NCBI GenBank assembly: GCA_948505485.1
Contig: CAOPQH010000025.1
Coordinates: 1-16,323 of the forward strand
Direction of reading: 5' to 3'
Source of the DNA: an uncultured Clostridia bacterium
GTDB lineage: Bacteria > Bacillota > Clostridia > TANB77 > CAG-508
DNA length: 16,323 nt
Shown: piece after piece, positions 1 to 6,065 of the stretch
Layout: every line of letters starts with the position of its first letter
How positions within the stretch are numbered: position 1 is the stretch's first letter
Translations under genes and position numbers: made by a program
Notes under the pieces: model-generated
What the model saw: the letters and a program-made list of their open reading frames with translations, nothing else
Database searches by the model: none
What the model was told of the DNA's origin: nothing

Positions 1-617
1 GAATCTTCTACAAATGATGACATTGTCCAATCTCCAGAACAATTACAAATATTGTATAAGAAATTTTTAATTACTAACGTTCCATTTATAGAATTATTAA
101 CTTCTGGATGGAATTGAATACCATATAACTTCTTTTCAGGATTTTCTATAGCTGCATTAGGACAAGATGGTGTATGTCCTATATTTTTAAATCCTTGTGG
201 TATATTATCTACAAAATCTGTATGACTCATTAAAAAGCCATTTTTACTATCAAATCCTTTAAACAACTTTGAATTATTATCTATTTCTACATCTGTTGTA
301 CCATATTCTCTTTTATTAGCTTGTGCAACATGTCCTCCTAAAGTATATGTCATAAGTTGCATTCCATAACATATTCCTAAAACAGGAATTCCTAACTCAA
401 ATACTTTTTTATCACATTTAGGAGATTCTTCTCCATAAACGCTTGCTGGTCCTCCAGTAAATATTATTCCTTTAGGATTTTTTTCTAATATTTTCTCTAT
501 TGTAATATTGCATGGTACAACTTCTGAATATACATTACATTCTCTTACTCTTCTTGCTATTAATTGATTATATTGCCCTCCAAAATCTAATATTAAGATT
601 AATTCATTATTTTTCAA
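1..617 (-). CDS. guaA: GMP synthase (glutamine-hydrolysing), N-terminal part
   Basis: GMP synthase converts XMP to GMP using ATP and glutamine-derived ammonia, in the cytosol. Only 205 codons are present; the ATP-pyrophosphatase and dimerisation domains lie beyond position 1. What is visible is the class I glutamine amidotransferase domain: LDFGGQYNQLIARR at about residues 9-22, the nucleophile elbow GICYGMQ with Cys83, and the catalytic His/Glu pair in GIQFHPE (His170, Glu172). It ends in CSGDWTMSSFVED, the linker into the synthetase domain. The start is TTG at 617-615, chosen because GGAGG sits 8 bases upstream and LILDFGGQYN is the usual N-terminus; there is no ATG nearby. A good promoter lies at 652-680, so the gene is probably transcribed on its own, downstream of ytvI. 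The family assignment is secure. Confidence 0.95.
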   Translation of the reverse strand, partial: MKNNELILILDFGGQYNQLIARRVRECNVYSEVVPCNITIEKILEKNPKGIIFTGGPASVYGEESPKCDKKVFELGIPVLGICYGMQLMTYTLGGHVAQANKREYGTTDVEIDNNSKLFKGFDSKNGFLMSHTDFVDNIPQGFKNIGHTPSCPNAAIENPEKKLYGIQFHPEVNNSINGTLVIKNFLYNICNCSGDWTMSSFVED

Positions 618-651
618 TTAAATACCTCCATATTAACAAACAATTTACTAA

Positions 652-680
652 ATTTTATCATATTTTGACAAAATTGTAAA
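652..680 (-). promoter_or_regulatory. Sigma-A-type promoter for guaA
   Basis: Read on the minus strand: -35 TTTACA (680-675), a 17-base spacer, then -10 TAAAAT (657-652) preceded by TGA, an extended -10 element. Transcription would begin near position 645 and give a leader of roughly 30 bases before the TTG start. That leader is too short for a purine riboswitch. Inferred from sequence match only. Confidence 0.65.
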
Positions 681-713
681 TAATAAATGATTAACATTAT
701 AGTAATATGAAAT

Positions 714-1811
714 TTACCTTTTATCAAATATTGTCTTAAGCACCCCATTATCAATTAATGTAGAAAATATATTTTTAAGAATTATAAGAACAATTGGTCC
801 GATTAGCATTCCTAATACCCCTATAAGTTTAAATCCGGTATACATTGAAATCAAAGTGAAAATTGGATGAGTTCCAATTTGATTACTTACAATTCTAGGC
901 TCTAAAAATTGTCGTACTATGGACATTATTATCCATAATACTATTATGGCCATACCTAGTTTAAAATCTCCATCTAGTGCAGATATTACTCCCCAAGGAA
1001 CCATAATCGTACCAGATCCTAATATAGGCAATGCATCTACAAATCCAATTCCTAATGCTATTAACAAAGGATATTGTATATTAAAATTTGAAATTTTTAA
1101 AATATAAAGTCCTATAATTGATATAATAAATGAAACTAATATTAATGTTGCTTCAGCTTTTAAGTATGCACCTAACACTTTAATTAGTTCACGTATATGT
1201 TTTCCAATTTTTCTTACCCATGCTTTAGGTAAATGATGTTCTATTTGGTCTAAAATATAAATTCTTTCTGTACAAATGAAATATAATGATAATATTGTAA
1301 TAACAAAATAAATAGCTATAGTTGGTATTGATGTTATTATATTAATTACATTTTTTAAAAAATTTTGAAGCCATACAGAAATCGTATCTAAAAAATTACC
1401 TGTAGAGTTTTGCATTATATTTAAAACTTCATCTGATACTTTTATTTTACTAAATTCAAAGGAATTAAAAATTTCTTGTATTTGTACAGATACTTTATCT
1501 ATATATGTGTTAATTCCAGACATAAGATGTGTTGATTCAGATATAAGTGTTGTTATCCCCCATGTTAATCCACCAACTATAATTGTAAATACAAATATAA
1601 ATACTAATATTGAACTTAATTTTCTTGAAAACTTTAATTTATTCATTAAAAATTTAATTGCTGGTTCCATTATCAAAGAAATTATAAATGCAATTAAAAA
1701 AGGCATATAAAAAATTGATAATTTAAATAATAAATAAATACCAAATAGTGTAATGCCTACATATATTAATCTAGTAATAACCTTTGTCCAATAAGACATA
1801 TCAATTATCAT
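714..1811 (-). CDS. ytvI: Sporulation integral membrane protein YtvI (AI-2E/PerM-type transporter family)
   Basis: The 365-aa protein is almost entirely hydrophobic. It has a pair of segments at the N-terminus (about residues 13-45), a third at 66-90, then a polar stretch (about 90-150) and a C-terminal block of several segments. This is the arrangement of the AI-2E transporter/PerM superfamily. The N-terminal sequence and the length resemble the YtvI branch found in endospore formers (B. subtilis YtvI is about 370 aa). Its biochemical role is not established. The start at 1811 has GGGAGG 5 bases upstream; an alternative Met at residue 5 is possible. A 14-bp hairpin (1859-1890) separates it from the CBS gene upstream. 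I infer the YtvI assignment from overall similarity, so 'AI-2E family transporter' is the safer label. Confidence 0.85.
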   Translation of the reverse strand: MIIDMSYWTKVITRLIYVGITLFGIYLLFKLSIFYMPFLIAFIISLIMEPAIKFLMNKLKFSRKLSSILVFIFVFTIIVGGLTWGITTLISESTHLMSGINTYIDKVSVQIQEIFNSFEFSKIKVSDEVLNIMQNSTGNFLDTISVWLQNFLKNVINIITSIPTIAIYFVITILSLYFICTERIYILDQIEHHLPKAWVRKIGKHIRELIKVLGAYLKAEATLILVSFIISIIGLYILKISNFNIQYPLLIALGIGFVDALPILGSGTIMVPWGVISALDGDFKLGMAIIVLWIIMSIVRQFLEPRIVSNQIGTHPIFTLISMYTGFKLIGVLGMLIGPIVLIILKNIFSTLIDNGVLKTIFDKR

Positions 1812-1858
1812 ATATTCCTCCCAATTAATTATATGTATAAATTATAAAAATATTAATA

Positions 1859-1890
1859 TATAGCCAGTTTAATTTTTTAAACTGGCTATA
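1859..1890 (-). terminator. Hairpin terminator after the CBS-domain gene
   Basis: A perfect 14-bp stem pairs TATAGCCAGTTTAA (1859-1872) with TTAAACTGGCTATA (1877-1890) around a four-base loop. It begins 4 bases past the stop of the CBS gene on the minus strand. The following run on that strand is T-rich but interrupted, so termination may be partial, or the hairpin may act as an mRNA 3' stabiliser. Confidence 0.7.
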
Positions 1891-1893
1891 ATA

Positions 1894-2343
1894 TTATTCT
1901 GCGTTTTTTGTTTCTCCTTTACAGTTACAGATATTTTCAATAGTAGTACATACTTCTTCTTTTCCTAGTTGATTACATTTATTTGCTAAGTCACCTACAG
2001 TTACCATCCCAACTAAGTGATTATCGCAATCACATACAGGTACTCTTCTAACTTGATTTTCAGCCATCTGGTTTTCTACATTGTACATTTCGTCATCTTC
2101 TTTACAAGTACAGACATTACAAGTCATTATTTCACTAACAGGTGTTTGTGTTGCATCTTTATTGCAAGCAACTGCTCTTAAAACAATATCTCTATCTGTT
2201 ACAAGTCCAACAACACAATTAGATTCATTACAAACAGGAATACACCCAGTATGATTTGTGCACATTAATTTTGCTACATCACTTAATTTACTATCAGATT
2301 TAACACAGCAAACTGTATCACACATACAATCTTTTACTTTCAT
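1894..2343 (-). CDS. Cysteine-rich tandem CBS-domain protein
   Basis: A stand-alone pair of CBS domains, 149 aa. Each repeat ends in the usual motif: GLVTDRDI (about residues 45-52) and GMVTVGDLA (about 112-120), with VPVC before the second. Tandem CBS pairs (Bateman modules) bind adenine nucleotides or SAM and act as sensors; no effector domain is fused here, so the partner is unknown. The striking feature is 18 cysteines in 149 residues, many in pairs such as CMC, CC, CNVCTC, CDC and CNC, spread through both domains and the tail. This could suit metal binding or redox sensing, which is inference. I chose the ATG at 2343 because AGGTGG lies 8 bases upstream; an in-frame GTG at 2355 falls inside that ribosome binding site. 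A hairpin follows the stop. Confidence 0.88.
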   Translation of the reverse strand: MKVKDCMCDTVCCVKSDSKLSDVAKLMCTNHTGCIPVCNESNCVVGLVTDRDIVLRAVACNKDATQTPVSEIMTCNVCTCKEDDEMYNVENQMAENQVRRVPVCDCDNHLVGMVTVGDLANKCNQLGKEEVCTTIENICNCKGETKNAE

Positions 2344-2428
2344 GTTATTTACCACCTTTCATTTTTTATATTTATTATTTTGTACACTTAGACAAATTAT
2401 ATACAAAGTAATTTTTTAATAAATTATA

Positions 2429-3001
2429 TTAATACTGGTAAATATCAAAATCATTATTAAAATCCCTTGGCATTATTGGTGGTCTATGACCTGGAAATGG
2501 TGGACGTGGTGGTCTTCCTCCTGGAAAAGGTGGTCTATTATTGTTTGGTCTTCCTAATAATTCTCTAATAATAAGTATTTTAATTAAATCATTTAATAAA
2601 GGATTTCTTGGATTTAATACTCTATTTTCTTGTGTATTTCTTGTTTCGTTTGTGCTATTTTTAGCTGATACAGACGATTTTGAATCATTTCTAACATTAT
2701 TTGATAAATTTATATTTAAATTCACCTCTGTTTCTGACTCTATTGATAAATATATTTCCTTTGTCATATTTTCTATTAATTCTTTAGTTATAGGTGCTGT
2801 ATTTTGATTACATACTTTTTGCACCATTGGATTTATCATCCTATATATTTTAGGATAGCATTCTTCAATTATACTTTCATCAATATTATAATTTATATTG
2901 TTTGGAATATAATTGTTTTCATATAAATTCGGTGGATATGTACTGTTTGTTGGATATCCTATAATATTTCTTATATATTCTTCATATGATTGATTATTCA
3001 T
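2429..3001 (-). CDS. Uncharacterised Pro/Asn-rich protein
   Basis: I do not recognise this 190-aa protein. The N-terminal third is rich in Tyr, Asn and Pro. A more ordinary region at about residues 40-95 could fold (YPKIYRMINPMVQKVC, then a run ending in IYLSIE). Next comes a Ser/Asn/Thr linker, a short hydrophobic helix (LLNDLIKILIIRELLG, about 135-150), and a low-complexity tail of PPFPGG/RPPRPPFPGHRPP repeats ending in DIYQY. There is no signal peptide or clear transmembrane helix. Pro/Tyr-rich tails of this kind occur in spore-surface proteins, and ytvI is nearby, so a spore-coat role is possible but unproven. The GGAGG for the ATG at 3001 lies within the 3' arm of a terminator-like hairpin directly after murD. 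Confidence 0.8.
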   Translation of the reverse strand: MNNQSYEEYIRNIIGYPTNSTYPPNLYENNYIPNNINYNIDESIIEECYPKIYRMINPMVQKVCNQNTAPITKELIENMTKEIYLSIESETEVNLNINLSNNVRNDSKSSVSAKNSTNETRNTQENRVLNPRNPLLNDLIKILIIRELLGRPNNNRPPFPGGRPPRPPFPGHRPPIMPRDFNNDFDIYQY

Positions 3002-3054
3002 AAAAAAATAACCTCCTTATAACTTTAATAATATAAAGTATGTAAGAAGGTTAT
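3002..3054 (-). terminator. murD terminator hairpin containing the next gene's ribosome binding site
   Basis: On the minus strand, starting 9 bases after the murD stop, bases 3054-3034 pair with 3027-3008. The outer stem has about 12 pairs, one of them a G-U wobble, followed by a small bulge and about 5 more pairs, with a six-base loop. Seven T residues (3008-3002) follow, and then the ATG of the next gene at 3001. This is the form of a Rho-independent terminator. Its descending arm contains AAGGAGG, the only ribosome binding site for the 2429-3001 gene, so any transcript that reads through would have that site paired. Confidence 0.75.
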
Positions 3055-3063
3055 AATATGTTA

Positions 3064-4470
3064 CTATTTTACTTTATTTACTAATTCTTTAAATTGATTT
3101 CCTCTATCTGCAAAATTTTTAAACATATCAAAACTTGCACTAGCTGGTGAAAATAGTACCACTTGATCTGGTTTTGCATATTTATAAGCAACTCCAACAG
3201 ATTGTGCTAAAGTATCACACATATATATATTAATATTTTTATTTTGATTTTCTAATTCTTGTTTTACAGCATCAAATATTTTGTTAGCAGTTTGCCCTAT
3301 TAAAATTAATGTTTTTACTTTATCTACTACTGTTTTAGCCATTGGCTTATAGTCTAAATTTTTGTCATATCCTCCTGCTATTAATACTATCTCTTCTTTA
3401 TCAAATGCATTTAATCCTGCTAAAGTCCTAGTTGGAGAAGAACTTGCAGAGTCATTATACCATTTTACACCATTAATTTCTTCTACTAATTCAATTCTAT
3501 GTTCTACACCTTTAAAGTCTTTGATTGCTTGAACTGCTGTATCTATGTCTACTAAATCTTTTGTAGCAGCTATTGCTGTACACGCATTTTCAAAATTATG
3601 ATGACCTTTTAGAATAAGTTCATTTGTATTTAATATATGTTTTCTTATTTTATCATTACATTCTTTTATAACGTCTCCATCTACTATATATCCATTGTCT
3701 AGTTTTTGACTTCCACTAAAAAATATAATTTTACCATTTGCTTCTTTGGCACATTCTCTAGTTATATCATTATCATAATTTAGTATTAATATTCCATTTT
3801 CATTTTGATTTTTGAAAATTGCTTTTTTAGCTTCAATATATTCTTGATAATCTTTATGTATATTTAAATGATTTGGAGTTATATTTGTTATTACAGATAT
3901 GTCTGGACTTATTTCCATTCCCATTAATTGGAAACTACTTAATTCTAATACAATTACATCTTCTGGCTTCATATCAGGTAACTTAGTAAATAAAGGCATT
4001 CCTATATTTCCACCTAAATAGCAATTATATTTTCCAGCTTTTATTATTTCGTATATTAAAGATGTCGTTGTTGTTTTTCCATCACTTCCTGTAACTCCAA
4101 TTATTTTACCTGGACACATTTCCATAAGCATTTCTATTTCTGTTGTTACAATTGCTCCTCTTTCACTTTCTGCCAGCAATTCTGGTTTTGTAGGTAAACA
4201 ACTTGGAGATCTAAAAATTAAGTCAAAACCAACTAGTTTTTGTAATGAATTTTTTCCAAAAGAAAATTCCATTGAATATTTTGTTATCTTATCTATTGTT
4301 TCTTTTGGTATTTCATCTATCTCTTTATCATCAAAAACTGTAACATTTGCTTTATAGTGATATAAATAATCTAATAATGGCAAATTGCTAACACCTAATC
4401 CTATTACAGCTATTTTTCTATTTTTAAGGTACGTATTAAATTCTTCTAGTTTTTTATTAACAAATTCCAT
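3064..4470 (-). CDS. murD: UDP-N-acetylmuramoyl-L-alanine--D-glutamate ligase
   Basis: MurD adds D-glutamate to UDP-MurNAc-L-Ala in the cytosolic phase of peptidoglycan synthesis. The 468-aa length is normal for the family (about 450). The N-terminal domain shows the Rossmann-like AVIGLGVSNLPL (about residues 21-32). The central Mur ligase domain has the ATP-binding P-loop GVTGSDGKTTT (125-135) and NITPNHLNIHKDYQEYIEAK with the carbamylated-lysine region. The C-terminal domain has WYNDSASSSPTRT, IAGGYDKN and SPASASFDMFKNFADRG, which holds the D-Glu site. All key motifs are intact. The start at 4470 has AAAGGAG just upstream. It follows the cytidylate-kinase-like gene by 18 bases, which indicates co-transcription, and a strong hairpin ends the unit at 3054-3002. 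Confidence 0.97.
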   Translation of the reverse strand: MEFVNKKLEEFNTYLKNRKIAVIGLGVSNLPLLDYLYHYKANVTVFDDKEIDEIPKETIDKITKYSMEFSFGKNSLQKLVGFDLIFRSPSCLPTKPELLAESERGAIVTTEIEMLMEMCPGKIIGVTGSDGKTTTTSLIYEIIKAGKYNCYLGGNIGMPLFTKLPDMKPEDVIVLELSSFQLMGMEISPDISVITNITPNHLNIHKDYQEYIEAKKAIFKNQNENGILILNYDNDITRECAKEANGKIIFFSGSQKLDNGYIVDGDVIKECNDKIRKHILNTNELILKGHHNFENACTAIAATKDLVDIDTAVQAIKDFKGVEHRIELVEEINGVKWYNDSASSSPTRTLAGLNAFDKEEIVLIAGGYDKNLDYKPMAKTVVDKVKTLILIGQTANKIFDAVKQELENQNKNINIYMCDTLAQSVGVAYKYAKPDQVVLFSPASASFDMFKNFADRGNQFKELVNKVK

Positions 4471-4488
4471 AAAAACTCCTTTCGAATA

Positions 4489-5187
4489 TTACATAATTGC
4501 CTTAATTTTAATGTTTTCAATCACTTTTTCTAGTGATTCTTCTACTGTTTTACAATCAGTTACATCTATAATTTTTGTATTAGGATGTATATCATAATAT
4601 CCTGAACTTTCTTCTAGTTTTTCTCTTTTTTGTATTGTATCTCTTATTTCTTCTTTTGACGTATTACCATTATATTGTATGTATTTTCTATTAATACGTT
4701 CTTCTAAATCTGCTGTTATAAAAAAATGATATGTTACATCAGGATACATTTTCATTATATCTCTTGAAGACAAAATAACATTATAATTTTCTCTAAATGT
4801 ATCTATTAAATTTTTTCCAAATTTATATAAATTACCATTGTCAGCAACATTACTTACCATAGATACGGCCATAGAAGATTTATTTGATTGTAAATCTTCT
4901 TCATTAATTTTTTTATTATTTATATAAATCACTGTTTCTTTATTTTCTAATTTTATTTCTAAATTTAATTTTTTTAAAATAGATAAAATATCTATACTTT
5001 TCATATTTTTTGCAATGTCATTAATTTCTATTCCAGATTCTAATAATTGATAAACTATTGCTCGATAAATATTTCCTCCATGCAAAATTATTGAATTTGG
5101 AATATAATTAAGTAATTTTCTACAAATTGATGTTTTTCCTGCTCCAACTTTTCCTTCTATTCCAATTACTATATTATTTTTATTCAT
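4489..5187 (-). CDS. Cytidylate-kinase-like P-loop nucleotide kinase
   Basis: A 232-aa protein with P-loop GKVGAGKTS (about residues 12-20), a central VSMVSNVADNGNL helix and SSRDIMKMYPDVTYHFFITA. It then has a lid-like segment (EERINRKYIQYN...DTIQKREKLEESSGY) and closes with TKIIDVTD. The order matches bacterial cytidylate kinase, but the usual EGRDIGT is SSRDI here and the sequence is divergent. It may be a paralogue with another substrate, so I give no gene symbol. The start at 5187 is preceded by AGAGGAAAAATA and puts the P-loop at the expected distance from the N-terminus; an open frame continues upstream to 5403 but is low-complexity. A promoter lies at 5222-5250. The gene is followed after 18 bases by murD and is probably co-transcribed with it. 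Confidence 0.82.
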   Translation of the reverse strand: MNKNNIVIGIEGKVGAGKTSICRKLLNYIPNSIILHGGNIYRAIVYQLLESGIEINDIAKNMKSIDILSILKKLNLEIKLENKETVIYINNKKINEEDLQSNKSSMAVSMVSNVADNGNLYKFGKNLIDTFRENYNVILSSRDIMKMYPDVTYHFFITADLEERINRKYIQYNGNTSKEEIRDTIQKREKLEESSGYYDIHPNTKIIDVTDCKTVEESLEKVIENIKIKAIM

Positions 5188-5221
5188 TATTTTTCCTCTT
5201 TCTTTTGGTTTTATAATTGAT

Positions 5222-5250
5222 ATTATACAATATTTTAATAAAAAAAACAA
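5222..5250 (-). promoter_or_regulatory. Promoter for the kinase-murD unit
   Basis: On the minus strand, -35 TTGTTT (5250-5245), a 17-base spacer and a perfect -10 TATAAT (5227-5222). It lies about 35 bases upstream of the chosen kinase start at 5187, supporting that start over the longer open frame. Sequence match only. Confidence 0.55.
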
Positions 5251-5319
5251 TTTAATTATGTATATTAATATAATTTTATGGAAAAAATATTTTTGTAAGA
5301 TGAAATGGAGGTGCTTTTT

Positions 5320-5418
5320 ATGTCTGAAAAAAATAATAAAAACAATAAAAATAACAAAAACCAAAATAAAAATAACCAAAACAATAATAATGAAAATAAT
5401 CAAAATAATAATAGATAG
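5320..5418 (+). CDS. Asn-rich 32-aa microprotein
   Basis: A plus-strand ORF too short for usual gene calling: MSEKNNKNNKNN and onward, ending NNR then TAG. By my count 19 of 32 residues are Asn, with five Lys, three Gln and two Glu; there are no hydrophobic residues after Met. The reason to believe it is translated is a near-perfect ribosome binding site, GGAGGTG, with GGAGG at 5307-5311, eight bases before ATG. A terminator hairpin follows at 5483-5516. A TATAAT at 5269-5274 could be its -10, but I see no good -35. It is divergent from the kinase gene. I recognise no family; such a peptide would be disordered and highly soluble. A chance ORF in AT-rich DNA is the main alternative. Confidence 0.5.
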   Translation: MSEKNNKNNKNNKNQNKNNQNNNNENNQNNNR

Positions 5419-5482
5419 TGTTTTTGTCTTATTTAATAATAATTTATATGCTAGGTAACTTTAATTACTTAATATATAAAAT

Positions 5483-5516
5483 AAAAGCAGATTCGTTTAA
5501 ATGAATCTGCTTTTTT
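5483..5516. terminator. Bidirectional Rho-independent terminator
   Basis: Arms AAAAGCAGATTC (5483-5494) and GAATCTGCTTTT (5503-5514) form a perfect 12-bp stem around an eight-base loop. On the plus strand six T residues follow the stem core (5511-5516), serving the Asn-rich ORF. On the minus strand TTTTATTTTA follows, serving the 38-aa gene whose stop codon touches the hairpin. Confidence 0.88.
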
Positions 5517-5631
5517 AAAATAATCTTGCTCCTACTAAATATCCAAATCCGAAAGAAACAGCCACTACTATTATGCTTAATATAATTGTTCCAGCTGATA
5601 ATTTATGTTTTTCTTCGTTTGATTTTTCCAT
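5515..5631 (-). CDS. Small single-pass membrane peptide (38 aa)
   Basis: Translated from 5631 this reads MEKSNEEKHKLSAG, then a hydrophobic helix (about residues 15-35, TIILSIIVVAVSFGFGYLVG), then ARLF and TAA. The charged N-terminal third followed by one transmembrane segment is typical of small membrane peptides, but I know no family or function. Support for it being real is strong: TTGGAGGT sits 8 bases upstream, a near-consensus promoter lies at 5664-5692, and a terminator hairpin begins at the stop. It is therefore a complete monocistronic unit between the 86-aa gene and the Asn-rich ORF, and it is too short for standard gene calling. Confidence 0.72.
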   Translation of the reverse strand: MEKSNEEKHKLSAGTIILSIIVVAVSFGFGYLVGARLF

Positions 5632-5663
5632 CTTTTGTACCTCCAATATTAATTATTATTTTT

Positions 5664-5692
5664 ATAATATAACTATATTTATAGTTTGTCAA
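5664..5692 (-). promoter_or_regulatory. Sigma-A promoter for the 38-aa peptide gene
   Basis: Minus strand: consensus -35 TTGACA (5692-5687), 17-base spacer, -10 TATTAT (5669-5664). Among the best promoter matches in the window. It sits about 10 bases past the stop of the 86-aa gene, so the peptide is probably expressed independently. Confidence 0.75.
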
Positions 5693-5703
5693 TATTAATA
5701 ATA

Positions 5704-5964
5704 TTATTTAGTTGTATTTCCAACTAAAGGCTCATCTATAGGAGTTTCGTTGTTCTCTACTGTAATATTTTCGTCCTTTGATTTATTATCTTTATTTGAA
5801 GAATTTGTTTTATTATTGACTTCATTTATTAAATTGAAATCAAATTGATTTTTATTAGGATTATTATTTTTGTCAAAAATGCATAATCCTAAAATTACTA
5901 ATAATATTATCCAAATAACTGTTAATATTAATGTTAATTTTGCTATTCCGCTATTTCTACTCAT
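5704..5964 (-). CDS. Small membrane-anchored Asn-rich protein (86 aa)
   Basis: The protein has a short polar N-terminus (MSRNSGIAK), one strong transmembrane helix at about residues 10-30 (LTLILTVIWIILLVILGLCI), and a roughly 55-residue hydrophilic tail rich in Asn, Lys and Asp that ends in EPLVGNTTK. With Lys before the helix and no evident cleavage site, it is likely an anchored protein with the tail outside the cell, though it could be an uncleaved signal-anchor lipoprotein-like remnant. AAAGGAG lies 6 bases before the ATG. It follows uvrA but has its own promoter at 6037-6065. I recognise no family; disordered Asn-rich tails are common in very AT-rich genomes. Confidence 0.75.
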   Translation of the reverse strand: MSRNSGIAKLTLILTVIWIILLVILGLCIFDKNNNPNKNQFDFNLINEVNNKTNSSNKDNKSKDENITVENNETPIDEPLVGNTTK

Positions 5965-6036
5965 TTCTATCTCCTTTAGATTGTTTTCTAATTTGAATTT
6001 AATATAGTTTATAATATTAAGTTATATAGTATATTT

Positions 6037-6065
6037 ATTATATCAATAGTAAAATTTATTGTAAA
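6037..6065 (-). promoter_or_regulatory. Promoter for the 86-aa gene, overlapping the uvrA 3' end
   Basis: Minus strand: -35 TTTACA (6065-6060) overlaps the final Leu-Gln codons of uvrA. A 17-base spacer leads to a perfect -10 TATAAT (6042-6037) preceded by TGA (extended -10). The start site would give a leader of about 65 bases of nearly pure AT sequence. Confidence 0.65.

Noticed and set aside
618..713. Purine riboswitch upstream of guaA
   Set aside because: The leader from the predicted promoter is only about 30 bases, too short for the aptamer.
2344..2355. GTG start for the CBS-domain protein at 2355
   Set aside because: The GTG overlaps the AGGTGG ribosome binding site itself; the ATG at 2343 is correctly spaced from it.
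5188..5403. N-terminal extension of the kinase by 72 residues
   Set aside because: The extra residues are a low-complexity Ile/Phe/Lys run antisense to the Asn-rich ORF; the ATG at 5187 has a ribosome binding site and a promoter just upstream, and puts the P-loop at the normal position.
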